From positions 273,864-337,863 of the forward strand of contig JAIUNI010000007.1 in the NCBI GenBank assembly GCA_020161935.1: a stretch of DNA of 64,000 nt, written 5' to 3'. The notes beneath the pieces are model-generated. The model searched no databases, was not told the DNA's origin, and was given only the letters and a program-made list of their open reading frames with translations. The stretch's first letter is position 1. Each line of letters opens with the position of its first letter. The stretch comes from Chloroflexota bacterium. GTDB lineage: Bacteria; Chloroflexota; Anaerolineae; Aggregatilineales; Phototrophicaceae. Made by a program: the position numbers and the translations under genes. Shown here piece after piece: positions 41,046-50,117 of the stretch.

Positions 41046-42566
41046 ATGATTAAGAAACTTGCCCTCACCCTCTGTTTGTTTCTCATGGCTACGGTGGTTT
41101 TCGCACAAAGCGAACCGGAACTCGGCGAAAGTGGGGTTGACCCAATCAGCGGCCTGACCGCACAGTACCCATCCGATTGGTTTTATATTCAGATCGAAAC
41201 TCCGCAAGGCGGCATCAAACTTTCCAGCAAAGACCCGCGCACGCTGACGCAGGGCGCTATTCAGCCGGATGAGATAGGAGTCGAGGTGATCCCGCCGCAG
41301 CAAGTGGCAGCGCTCGTCGGGGATGCCGACTTCGAGGATGCGTGGGAGCTTGTTCTGGAGCGCACACCGGGCGAACCGGAGGATGCGGTTGATGTGGATG
41401 ATTACCCCAACCGTGCGCGTTACCTGACCAGCGAGGTTCAAGCGTACACCATCACCATCGGTTTGGTTGAACTGGATGACGGCGTATATGCCCTGCTGCT
41501 GGGCACAACGCACCCCGACACGGTTGAGGAAGCACTGCCGTTTTACTACGCGATTGGCGGCAACCTGTCGATCACTGAAACGGCTTCCAACACAATTTTC
41601 GCCAGCACGGCTATGTTCACAGATGAAACCGAAACCTTTGCCTTCACCTACCCTGCTGTTAAGGGGTGGACGGCTTACCAAGATAACGGCACGGCTATCG
41701 CCACGAACGCGAAGAGCCTCGAAGATTTCTCGGCGGATGACGGTCAATACTTAATCGTGGTGAATGCCGTCCCTGCTGACGACGCGGATGAATCGGCTTT
41801 ATTTGGGGCGATGCTGCCAGTGAACAATTTCTTGCTGTCTCTACCCCCCTTCCTGATTAACGCGGACGGCAGTGAGAATACGGATGGTGCGGCGCTCGAA
41901 GGGTTAACCGGTAAACAAGCCGGTGAGGATGTCAGTGTGGCACTGGGTATTGTCGCTGCTGAAAGCCCAACACTGGGGATCGAAGTCGCCGGTGGCAGCC
42001 AAGCCAATTTCAACTTTACGACCGATGCGGATCTGGTCGCGCTCATCAAGGTGTATGGGCCAGCGGGTGAGGATGAATTGGTGGCGCAAATCCTGAGCAT
42101 CGTGGCGAATTCGCTGCATGTGCCGGTGAACCTGTCGAGCATTAAACCCAGCGACATCGACCTTTCCGAGACGTGGGTTGAGGGGCAAATCACCGTTCAT
42201 TATCCCGAAGGCTGGGAGAGCTACTTTAGAGGCGGCTTGAACGTCGCCGGTATCCCCGAAGATGCTACGGATGCCGTCCGGTTGATTATGTCGGCGCGTA
42301 ATCTGGAACGGGGCGAAACGGCGGAAGACGCGCTGCATTCATTCGTCGAGATGTTCGGCTACGACACGTTCGACAGCATCGAGCTGACGGATGGGCGTAC
42401 GGCTTACATCGGCACGACATCCCTACTGACAGAGGCCGTTCTGACGGTTGAATATGAGGATGATATTGTCATCACCATGAGCCTGCTGCCGAATAATCCG
42501 GCGGATTTCAAGCTGGGGCTGCCGATTGCGCTAGCGATCCTTGAGGCGTTCGAGATTGATGTGTAG
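41046..42566 (+). CDS. Exported protein with three PsbP-like repeats
   Basis: A 506-aa secreted protein. Signal peptide residues 1-20 (LALTLCLFLMATVVFAQ). Three similar segments begin with a YPxxW-type strand: LTAQYPSDWFYIQIET (about 35), FAFTYPAVKGWTAYQD (about 200) and ITVHYPEGWESYF (about 380). Each is followed by repeated strands and helix, the pattern of PsbP/DUF1795 (Mog1-like) domains. Such domains mediate binding; no enzyme motif is visible. Function unknown. No close operon partner. Confidence 0.7.
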   Translation: MIKKLALTLCLFLMATVVFAQSEPELGESGVDPISGLTAQYPSDWFYIQIETPQGGIKLSSKDPRTLTQGAIQPDEIGVEVIPPQQVAALVGDADFEDAWELVLERTPGEPEDAVDVDDYPNRARYLTSEVQAYTITIGLVELDDGVYALLLGTTHPDTVEEALPFYYAIGGNLSITETASNTIFASTAMFTDETETFAFTYPAVKGWTAYQDNGTAIATNAKSLEDFSADDGQYLIVVNAVPADDADESALFGAMLPVNNFLLSLPPFLINADGSENTDGAALEGLTGKQAGEDVSVALGIVAAESPTLGIEVAGGSQANFNFTTDADLVALIKVYGPAGEDELVAQILSIVANSLHVPVNLSSIKPSDIDLSETWVEGQITVHYPEGWESYFRGGLNVAGIPEDATDAVRLIMSARNLERGETAEDALHSFVEMFGYDTFDSIELTDGRTAYIGTTSLLTEAVLTVEYEDDIVITMSLLPNNPADFKLGLPIALAILEAFEIDV

Positions 42567-42590
42567 GATTGAAACCCTCACCCCTAACCC

Positions 42591-42642
42591 CACGACGGTA
42601 CATTCACAAGCTCACTCCACCGTCAGCCCTCAGGGCGAGGGG
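42591..42642. repeat. Class E repeat copy 2
   Basis: CACGACGGTACATTCACAAG then CTCACTCCACCGTCAGCCC and a CCTCAGGGCGAGGGG end. It is directly followed by class C palindromes, as at 28.56-28.70 kb. Confidence 0.75.
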
Positions 42643-42649
42643 AACAAGG

Positions 42650-42714
42650 TAGGAGGGTCACAGACCCACCCCTACAAAAAGATGGCAGCGGGGCGCACAG
42701 CCGTGCGCCCCTAC
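42650..42714 (+). repeat. Two class C palindromes
   Basis: AGGAGGGTCACAGACCCACCCCTAC (42650-42674) and GGGGCGCACAGCCGTGCGCCCCTAC (42690-42714), the latter with an 8-bp perfect stem. They lie between the convergent PsbP-like and endonuclease V genes. Confidence 0.75.
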
Positions 42715-42725
42715 AGGATTGACAA

Positions 42726-43388
42726 TTAGAATTGACCGGCGGCATTATGGGCTTGGCGGATGGGTTCCGGCAAGCGGTATTTGGGGGTGCAGCGCATGAC
42801 CAGATCGAGCGAGGTGGGTAAATCCGCCAGATGCCCCGGCGATATATAGACCGGTTTGACACCCTGCCGCGTCCGCAGTACGCCACCAATGACCTCGCCC
42901 TTATCGTAGAGCAAGCTCCAAGCCCCGCGTTCCTGCAGCGGCTCGTCGTACTTGCCTAAGAAGTAAGATTTACCACAGCCAATGGTTGGCTTTTGCAGCC
43001 ATACGCCCATGTGACTGGCGATGCCAATACGGCGCGGGTGCATGATGCCCATACCATCAAAGATAAACACATCCGGTTCGTTTTGCAGTTTGGCGAAGGC
43101 GGCTTCCAGCACCGGCCCTTCGCGGTAGGTGAGCAAGCCGGGGATGTAGGGAAAGGGTGTCGGCTGCTGCATGAGGACGGTTTCGATTACTTGGAGGTCG
43201 GGGTACGTCAATATGACGACGGCGGCCTGCGAGACGTTTTCTTTCACACTGACATCCACACCCGCGACCAGCTTGATCGCGGTGATGTCGAGCGGCTTGC
43301 TGCTGACCACTTCGGAGGCGAGTGTTTTTTGTAGAGCAATCGCTTCGGAGGGGGTGACGTTCCAATCATGGCGGTGGGGAATGAGCAT
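42726..43388 (-). CDS. nfi: Endonuclease V
   Basis: A 220-aa DNA repair nuclease that cuts one phosphodiester 3' to deaminated bases, chiefly inosine. Signatures are VAGVDVSV (catalytic Asp), VEAAFAKL-type middle region, FIFDGMGIMHPRRIGIASHMGV (second Asp and HPRxxGxASHxG) and TIGCGKSYFLG. Standard length. Its start lies two bases after the stop of the upstream Uma2 gene, indicating translational coupling. The C-terminal helix carries LPEPIRQAHNAAG. Confidence 0.94.
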   Translation of the reverse strand: MLIPHRHDWNVTPSEAIALQKTLASEVVSSKPLDITAIKLVAGVDVSVKENVSQAAVVILTYPDLQVIETVLMQQPTPFPYIPGLLTYREGPVLEAAFAKLQNEPDVFIFDGMGIMHPRRIGIASHMGVWLQKPTIGCGKSYFLGKYDEPLQERGAWSLLYDKGEVIGGVLRTRQGVKPVYISPGHLADLPTSLDLVMRCTPKYRLPEPIRQAHNAAGQF

Positions 43389-43390
43389 AG

Positions 43391-44026
43391 TTACTTCAAC
43401 ATATCCTGAATTGCTTTTCCGATAGCTAAATAATCAGGTAAGGTATCTTGCCACAAGGTAGGCACATGCAGGGCAAAGTTCGGCAGCAGCGGTGTTCGAT
43501 AGTTGCCATCCGAATCGACCTGATGGGCTTCAAACAATCCTTCGGCGTTCAGGCGATAGAATAACGCTTCTTTCCGGCGCGGGTCGAACAACCAATACTC
43601 ACCTACTCCACCTGCTTCGTACTCCAAAAACTTATCACCCCGATCCATATCTTCTGTACCGGGTGAAGCTATTTCAATACAAATATCAGCGGGGCCATCG
43701 AGATAAGTTTGTGTTAGTCGAGCCAAATTTTCATTTAGAACGATGAACAAATCCGGTTCACGTTTTGAATCGATCAAGAGCAGGCGTTGAACAAATGGCT
43801 GAGACAGAATTTTCCCGATAGGTCTGTGACCAAAATAAGCACTAAACAAGCCTATCAGGTACAGTTGCAAGTTATTATGACTGAGAGACACTGGCGACAT
43901 TTTAATGACATTCCCATCGACAAGTTCACAGTGCATCCCCGCAAAACGCTCAAGGTATTCTTCAAAGGTTACATCAGTCGCTAGGATTTCACCGGTATGT
44001 GGCTTGATGACATGATTAGATGCCAT
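43391..44026 (-). CDS. Uma2-family (DUF820) endonuclease-like protein
   Basis: A 211-aa PD-(D/E)XK nuclease-fold protein of the Uma2 family, greatly expanded in Chloroflexota and cyanobacteria. Recognisable parts are ELVDGNVIKMSPVSLSHN, PDLFIVLNEN (Asp of PD) and DICIEIASPGTEDMDRGDKFLEYEAGGVGEYWLFDPRRKEA (in pieces: EIxSPxTxxxDxxxK and GVxEYWLxDP). AGGTG precedes the ATG. Biological role of the family is unclear. It is coupled to endonuclease V downstream. Confidence 0.88.
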   Translation of the reverse strand: MASNHVIKPHTGEILATDVTFEEYLERFAGMHCELVDGNVIKMSPVSLSHNNLQLYLIGLFSAYFGHRPIGKILSQPFVQRLLLIDSKREPDLFIVLNENLARLTQTYLDGPADICIEIASPGTEDMDRGDKFLEYEAGGVGEYWLFDPRRKEALFYRLNAEGLFEAHQVDSDGNYRTPLLPNFALHVPTLWQDTLPDYLAIGKAIQDMLK

Positions 44027-44066
44027 GATTTCACCTCATTCACTATTCTGTGTGCATTATAACCCT

Positions 44067-44101
44067 AAAACAAAACGCCGTACTGTTTCCAATACGGCGT
44101 T
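44067..44101 (-). terminator. Terminator of rpoB
   Basis: On the minus strand AACGCCGTA and TACGGCGTT (9-bp stem) are followed by TTGTTTTAG. It lies 34 bases after the rpoB stop and separates rpoB from the Uma2 gene. Confidence 0.85.
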
Positions 44102-44134
44102 CTGAGGTTGTTCTAACGAACGGAATTGATCCGT

Positions 44135-47100
44135 TTATTCGATGGTGTCACCCGCGAGGCTGAGTAAGCCCGTACCCATCTTAGGCATACGCGACTTTTC
44201 CTCGTCCTTACCGAACTTGATGACCTCACCCGTGTCGGAGATGGCTTCGACCGCCAAGCCGAGGCTTTGCAGTTCCTTCACCAACACGCGGAAGCTGGTG
44301 GGGATACCCGGTTCTTCAATCGGTTCACCCTTCACGATGGCTTCGTAGGTCTTGACGCGCCCCTGCACATCGTCGGACTTGACGGTGAGCATTTCTTGGA
44401 GGGTGTAGGCCGCGCCGTAGGCTTCCAGCGCCCACACTTCCATTTCACCAAAGCGCTGACCACCGAACTGCGCCTTACCACCCAACGGCTGCTGGGTCAC
44501 GAGGCTGTACGGGCCGGTCGAGCGGGCGTGAACTTTGTCTTCGACCAAGTGCGCCAGCTTCAGCATATGAATGAGGCCGACGGTCACGGCGCGGTCGAAC
44601 GGTTCACCCGTGCGTCCATCGTACAGGGTATGCTTGCCATAGATCGGCAGCGGCTTGCCGGTATCAAACATGGTTTGGTCGGCGATGCGCTTGAGGTCTT
44701 TGTATTCCAAGTCCAGAGGAATTTCGAGTTCTGGATTGGCCCACAGCGTCCACTCGCGCAGGGTGGCGACCATCGCCTTCTCATCACGGCTCTGGCGTTC
44801 GGCCTTGGTCAAGCCCGTGGTGTCGAAGATCAAGGAGCCATCGGCATCGTAGCCCTTTTCGTTGAGCCACTCCGCCAGCACCACGCGGCGGGCATAAACC
44901 TCGTCCGCACGGAGCTTATCGGCATCGTACTTACCCGATTCGCCCAGCCAACTATGAATGTACAGACGGCGGACTTCGTTGTCATCCTCGAAATCATCGG
45001 GGTTGTGTTCGAAGCCGTTCAGCCAGACCCACGCACGGTCGGTAATTTCCTTCCACGCACGGTCGATCATCCACGCGCGACCGAGTTCGGCCTGAATTTC
45101 GCTTTCTTTCGCACCGTCGAACACGGGGGTGATGGCGCGGAAGCCGAGACGGTCAGCCGCCCAACCGAGGTGAATTTCGAGCACCTGCCCGATATTCATA
45201 CGACCGGGAACGCCGAGCGGGTTGAGGATGATTTCGACGGTACGACCATCCGAGAGGTAAGGCATATCTTCGACCGGAACGATCTTGGAGATAACACCCT
45301 TGTTCCCGTGACGGCCTGCCATCTTGTCACCGACGGTCAGCTTACGCTTCTGGGCGACACCGACGCGAACCATCTTTTCCACGCCCGCAGGCAGGTCAGG
45401 ATGTTCGTCGCGGGTGAAGGTCTTGACATCAACGACCTTACCCTTCTCACCGTGCGGCAGACGCAGCGATGAGTCCTTCACTTCACGCGCCTGTTCACCG
45501 AAGATGGCGCGGAGCAGTTTTTCTTCCGGGCTGAGTTCTTTTTCGCCCTTGGGGGTGATCTTACCGACCAGAATATCATTCGGGCCGACTTCCGCACCCA
45601 CGCGGACGATACCGAATTCGTCCAAGTCCTTCAGCGCGTCTTCACCGACGTTCGGAATGTCGTAGGTGATTTCTTCCGGCCCAAGTTTGGTGTCGCGGGC
45701 TTCGAGTTCGTGCTTCTCGATATGGATGCTGGTGAACTTGTCGTTCCGCAGCATTTCCTCATTGATGAGCAGCGCGTCTTCGTAGTTACCGCCGTCCCAC
45801 GAGAGGAACGCGCCAAGTACGTCATGACCGAGCGCCAAGTGACCATGATCGGTCGACGAGCTGTCGGCGATGACATCACCCTTCTTGACATACTGACCCT
45901 TGAACACCACCGGACGCTGGTCGATGCAGGTCGATTGGTTGGAGCGGTTAAACTTCCGCAGACGGTAAATATGTTCGCCACCGTTTTCCTCGCGCAGGAT
46001 GATGCGGTCACCCTGAACACTGATGACTTCACCGTTGCGGTCGGAAACGAGCACCTGACCGCTATCATACGCGGCCTGACTTTCCATACCCGTGCTGACA
46101 ATCGGCACATCCGGCTTGAGCAGCGGGACGGCTTGGCGCTGCATGTTCGAACCCATGAGTGCGCGGTTGGCATCGTCATGCTCAAGGAACGGAATGAGCG
46201 CGGCACTGATACCCACGATCTGACGCGGCGCAACATCCATGTAGTCGATGCGGCGAGCCGACATCAACAGGAACTTCTGGTTGTAGCGGGCAGACACACG
46301 CTCGTTGGCGAACTGGTTGAATTCGTCCAGCGGCGAGTTGGCCTGCGCCACAATGAAGTGATCTTCGTTATCTGCCGAGAGGTACACATTCTCCGGGCTG
46401 ACGAAAGGCATCACCGGAACCTGCTCAATGCCAGCCTTTTGCAGCTTCTTTGCCAAGTCGGCATCAATGATCGCACCGTCTTCGGCAATCGTCTTGCCGC
46501 CTTCGGTTTCAATTTCTTCACGCAGAGTACGACCGATCAGGTTTGGATCATCCGGCGCGAGGAACTTGATAACCTTGCGGTACGGGGTTTCCACGAAGCC
46601 GTATTCGTTCACACGGGCATAGCTGGCGAGACGACCGATTAGACCAATGTTCGGGCCTTCCGGTGTTTCAATCGGGCAAATACGACCGTAATGGCTGTGG
46701 TGAACGTCACGGACATCGAAGCCGGCGCGTTCACGGCGGAGACCACCGGGGCCGAGAGCGGAGAGTGTACGCTTGTGTGTCAGTTCTGCCAGCGGGTTGG
46801 TCTGCTCCATGAACTGCGACAACTGCGACGAGCCAAAGAATTCACGGATAGCGGCCACGACCGGACGGATGTTCACCAGTGTCACTGGCGACAGGTTATC
46901 CGACTCGCGGATGGACATACGTTCCTTAACGACACGCTCGGTACGGCGCAGACCGACACGCAGCTTGTTCTGGATGAGTTCACCGACGGTCTTGACACGG
47001 CGGTTGCCGAGGTGGTCGATGTCGTCCTTACCGGCCTGACCGTTGTTAATCATAATCATGCGCTCGACCAGCTTCACAATGTCCGCTTTGGTCACAATGC

Positions 47101-48067
47101 GAACACGGCGCGGAATTTGGTTGTCTAAGCCCAAGCGTTGATTCAGCTTATAACGACCGACGCGCTCAAGATCGTAGCGGCGTTGGTCAAAGAGTTGGCT
47201 AATCAGGTATTCACGTGCGTTGTCAAGCGTCGGTGGGTCGCCGGGGCGCATACGGCGGTAGAATTCCAGCAGCGCGGCTTCGGCGACGGTTTGTTCCTTC
47301 TTCAGTTCCCAAACCGGTTCCATTTTGAGCGTCGCCGCCAAGTACTGGTGGTCAGGGTTGGTATCAACCCCTGCGTACAGTTGCAGCAGTTCTTCATCGC
47401 TGCCGGTCTTGATCGGCGACCAGTCTTCCGGCATCCCATCCGACACAGCCGCTAAAGCACGGAGCAGAATGGTGACAGGAATGGTACGCTTGCGGTTGAA
47501 CTTGATCGTCAGGTAGTCGGTCTTGCGGGTTTCAAATTCCATCCATGCCCCACGGTCGGGGATGAGCTTGGAATTCGAGAGCAAGCGACCGGTTGTACGA
47601 TCTTCTTCCGCGTCGAAGTACACACCCGGCGAACGGATCAATTGGCTGACGACGACACGTTCGGTACCGTTGATGATGAACGTACCCTTATCGGTCATCA
47701 ACGGGAAGTCACCCATGAAGATGTCCGAGATAAGCACTTCGTCACCAGCTTCGCGGTTGACCAACGCCACGCGCAGGTACAACGGCGCGGAGTACGACAT
47801 ATCGCGTTCGAGACAGACTTCTTGGCTGTACTTGGGTTCTTCGAACCAATACTTCAAGCCCAGTTCTTGCGACTCACGGCTGGTTCCCGGCAAGTACAGC
47901 TTCAAGTTGTGGTTGAAGCTCTCAATCGGGCTGATTTCATCAAACAGTTCCGCCAGACCATTTTCTTGGAACCATTTGAACGATTGAAGCTGCACCTCAA
48001 TGAGGGACGGCAGCGCCTGCACATCAGCCGTGCGGGCATAATTCTTGACATTCTTTAGTCTGTCCAA
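44135..48067 (-). CDS. rpoB: DNA-directed RNA polymerase subunit beta
   Basis: A 1310-aa beta subunit forming, with beta', the RNA polymerase active-site cleft. Landmarks are FIINGTERVVVSQLIRSPGVYF near residue 130 (in pieces INGTERV), the rifampicin region GSSQLSQFMEQTNP with HKRTLSALGPGGL near 415-445, RICPIETPEGPNIGLI, KMAGRHGNKGVIS near 930 and the C-terminal GGKAQFGGQRFGEMEVWALEAYGA. The start is TTG, 7 bases after AAGGAG. rpoC does not follow: a terminator and Uma2/nfi do. E. coli Asp516 and Arg529 correspond to Glu and Thr here. Confidence 0.98.
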   Translation of the reverse strand: MDRLKNVKNYARTADVQALPSLIEVQLQSFKWFQENGLAELFDEISPIESFNHNLKLYLPGTSRESQELGLKYWFEEPKYSQEVCLERDMSYSAPLYLRVALVNREAGDEVLISDIFMGDFPLMTDKGTFIINGTERVVVSQLIRSPGVYFDAEEDRTTGRLLSNSKLIPDRGAWMEFETRKTDYLTIKFNRKRTIPVTILLRALAAVSDGMPEDWSPIKTGSDEELLQLYAGVDTNPDHQYLAATLKMEPVWELKKEQTVAEAALLEFYRRMRPGDPPTLDNAREYLISQLFDQRRYDLERVGRYKLNQRLGLDNQIPRRVRIVTKADIVKLVERMIMINNGQAGKDDIDHLGNRRVKTVGELIQNKLRVGLRRTERVVKERMSIRESDNLSPVTLVNIRPVVAAIREFFGSSQLSQFMEQTNPLAELTHKRTLSALGPGGLRRERAGFDVRDVHHSHYGRICPIETPEGPNIGLIGRLASYARVNEYGFVETPYRKVIKFLAPDDPNLIGRTLREEIETEGGKTIAEDGAIIDADLAKKLQKAGIEQVPVMPFVSPENVYLSADNEDHFIVAQANSPLDEFNQFANERVSARYNQKFLLMSARRIDYMDVAPRQIVGISAALIPFLEHDDANRALMGSNMQRQAVPLLKPDVPIVSTGMESQAAYDSGQVLVSDRNGEVISVQGDRIILREENGGEHIYRLRKFNRSNQSTCIDQRPVVFKGQYVKKGDVIADSSSTDHGHLALGHDVLGAFLSWDGGNYEDALLINEEMLRNDKFTSIHIEKHELEARDTKLGPEEITYDIPNVGEDALKDLDEFGIVRVGAEVGPNDILVGKITPKGEKELSPEEKLLRAIFGEQAREVKDSSLRLPHGEKGKVVDVKTFTRDEHPDLPAGVEKMVRVGVAQKRKLTVGDKMAGRHGNKGVISKIVPVEDMPYLSDGRTVEIILNPLGVPGRMNIGQVLEIHLGWAADRLGFRAITPVFDGAKESEIQAELGRAWMIDRAWKEITDRAWVWLNGFEHNPDDFEDDNEVRRLYIHSWLGESGKYDADKLRADEVYARRVVLAEWLNEKGYDADGSLIFDTTGLTKAERQSRDEKAMVATLREWTLWANPELEIPLDLEYKDLKRIADQTMFDTGKPLPIYGKHTLYDGRTGEPFDRAVTVGLIHMLKLAHLVEDKVHARSTGPYSLVTQQPLGGKAQFGGQRFGEMEVWALEAYGAAYTLQEMLTVKSDDVQGRVKTYEAIVKGEPIEEPGIPTSFRVLVKELQSLGLAVEAISDTGEVIKFGKDEEKSRMPKMGTGLLSLAGDTIE

Positions 48068-48233
48068 TGGTCCACTCCTTATTCAAAACCACTTCATGGA
48101 AAGGCGTTGAGAATCGAAACATTCCATAACGGAAACTGTGTTAAACAATGCTGTTTGGGGCTATAAACATTTGTACCGCTTCACTTCTGCAATTGAACGG
48201 TCAAAATGTAAACATGAAAATGCGAGAAAGAGA

Positions 48234-48262
48234 ATTGTATGGAAAATGGGGAGGCTTGTCAA
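48234..48262 (-). promoter_or_regulatory. Sigma-70-type promoter of rpoB
   Basis: On the minus strand TTGACA (48262-48257), a 17-bp spacer and TACAAT (48239-48234). Transcription would start near 48227, giving a leader of about 160 nt. The 317-bp gap 48068-48384 shows no other feature. Confidence 0.75.
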
Positions 48263-48384
48263 TACATTGGGGCGGAATTTGATGAGCAGTTTACCCAAAT
48301 GGTGTGTTCTAAGCCACACGGGAGACAGGTATTCTTAACACAACTCAGAAACCTTAAGACTATCTACCATATCAGTTGCAAATC

Positions 48385-48606
48385 TCAATTATTCAACCCG
48401 CGCTCGATTCGCACACTGCCATCATGGATACCGCGCCGCACCACGTCCGTATCCAGATCAACGATGCCCTGACCCGCGATGGAGATGGTACGGCGGTCAA
48501 CATTCACCACATAGCCGTGCGCCAGCATATGGTCATGCTGGTAAATTTTGAGGACTTCGCCCACTCTCGGCATCCGGTTTTCGCGCACGCGCCGCAGCAA
48601 ACTCAT
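48385..48606 (-). CDS. Small conserved-looking protein, 73 aa
   Basis: I do not recognise this small basic protein (LLRRVRENRMPRVGEVLKIY, then strands GYVVNVDRRTISIAG and DLDTDVVRRGI). The pattern of strands suggests a small beta-barrel. The frame is open from TTG 48633, but AAGG upstream of ATG 48606 favours the shorter form. It follows folC by 85 bp on the same strand and precedes the rpoB promoter. Confidence 0.55.
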   Translation of the reverse strand: MSLLRRVRENRMPRVGEVLKIYQHDHMLAHGYVVNVDRRTISIAGQGIVDLDTDVVRRGIHDGSVRIERGLNN

Positions 48607-48691
48607 GTCGTGAACCTTACCCCTATATTCCAACAGAAACGACAGGGAACTATTTTGTATCGGTTGACTAATCGCTAAAGACTACCGGCTA

Positions 48692-50050
48692 CTATATCAC
48701 TTCATAGGATTTTCCCCAAAGGGCGGTTGCGTCCGCAACAATCGACTGCGTACCGACGATTAGGATGGTTCCTGCCGTCCCAACCAGCGCCTTCGCCTGC
48801 TCCACCGCTTCATCCAGCGCCTTCGTGTAGCGCACATCACCATGATAGGCACGGGCAGCGGCGAGGGCTTCATCCTCCGGCAGCCAGTGTAAAATCGGGT
48901 TGCGCTGCGTTTCGGTTAGGATGAGTGTTTGGCTCACCTTACCCAGTGCGGCATACACACCGTTGTAATCCTTGTCGTTCGGCACGGCGATGATCGACAC
49001 CACCGGCGCATTCAGCCGCCCCTCCAAACTTTGTACCAGCAAGTTCGCCGACTCATCGTTAATCGCGCCATCCAAGTACACGGCGGGTGCGTCTTGCAGC
49101 TTCTGGCAGCGCCCCGGCCACGTCACATCCGAAAGTCCCGCCCGTATCGCCGCGATGTACTCCACCGACCCGTGATGCACCCCGCGCAGCCGCCCGTGCA
49201 TGTTCCCGGCGGCGATCACGGCTAATGTGGCGTTCGGTATCTGGTAGCGCCCCAGCAGCGAGAGTGTCACCACGCCATAGCGCCCCATGTCGATCTGGAT
49301 ACCGTCGTCGTTGGAACCCACATACAGCCCCATGTCACGTTCGGCGATCCAGTTGAACTCGGCACCCACGCTGGTCGCCTCGGTTTCAAGGACGTTCAAG
49401 ACTTCGAGCGACTGCGGCACACTGTAGGCGTAGCTGTAGGGTTTGATAATGCCCGCTTTGTGCCACGCGATACGTTCAACCGTCGGCCCGATGTAATCCG
49501 CATGTTCCAACATGATCGGCGTGAACAACGACAGCTTGTTTGGCACGACCGCAATATCATCAAAACGCCCACCGCGCCCAACTTCGAGTACCGCCGCGTT
49601 CACATCGTTCTCGGTAAACCAACTGAGGGCAATCGCGAGGAATATACCCTGTGGGCTGAAGTATTTATCGCCCGCCAGTGTCGCTTCAATCGCATCAATC
49701 TCATCGGCGAACGTATCCAACAGGCGCAGGAAGTCGGCCTCCGGTATCACGCGCCCGTTCACGCGGATGCGTTCCCGCCAACTGACGAGGTGCGGGCTGG
49801 TAATCGTCCCAACGCGATGCCCCAGATGTTGCAGCAGTTTGGAGGTAATAACGGTCGTCGAGCCTTTGCCTTTGCTGCCCGTCACCACCGCGTACTCGCG
49901 CGGAACTGCCAGCAAATCGTGTGCCATCAATAAGCGGCGTGTCGGACCAACGTCGCGGGTTAGTTCATCATATTTGCGGGTTTGCCCGCGCAGCTTCCGC
50001 ATCGACCGGAAAATATAGGTGACTGCTTCTGCTTCCGTTTGAAATCGCAT
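48692..50050 (-). CDS. folC: Folylpolyglutamate/dihydrofolate synthase family (FolC, Mur ligase fold)
   Basis: A 452-aa ATP-dependent ligase that joins glutamate to folates (and in many bacteria makes dihydrofolate). The P-loop is VTGSKGKGSTTVITSKLL (FolC GTNGKGS equivalent), followed by TITSPHLVSWRERIRVNG, FLAIALSWF and AAVLEVGRGGRFDDIAVV, all family signatures, then a Mur-type C-terminal domain (PVVSIIAVPNDKDYNGV). The P-loop has Ser-Lys instead of Thr-Asn. Other dihydrofolate genes are not in the window. Convincing as a FolC-family member. Confidence 0.88.
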   Translation of the reverse strand: MRFQTEAEAVTYIFRSMRKLRGQTRKYDELTRDVGPTRRLLMAHDLLAVPREYAVVTGSKGKGSTTVITSKLLQHLGHRVGTITSPHLVSWRERIRVNGRVIPEADFLRLLDTFADEIDAIEATLAGDKYFSPQGIFLAIALSWFTENDVNAAVLEVGRGGRFDDIAVVPNKLSLFTPIMLEHADYIGPTVERIAWHKAGIIKPYSYAYSVPQSLEVLNVLETEATSVGAEFNWIAERDMGLYVGSNDDGIQIDMGRYGVVTLSLLGRYQIPNATLAVIAAGNMHGRLRGVHHGSVEYIAAIRAGLSDVTWPGRCQKLQDAPAVYLDGAINDESANLLVQSLEGRLNAPVVSIIAVPNDKDYNGVYAALGKVSQTLILTETQRNPILHWLPEDEALAAARAYHGDVRYTKALDEAVEQAKALVGTAGTILIVGTQSIVADATALWGKSYEVI

Positions 50051-50117
50051 TCAGAAACCGACTTTCAAGCTATAATATCTTTCAAGACAAATCCAATTTT
50101 GGCTATTTTAACCGCTT

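Noticed and set aside
44267..45472. 401-aa open frame antisense to rpoB
   Set aside because: Shadow of a highly conserved gene; codon bias of the sense strand keeps the opposite frame open.
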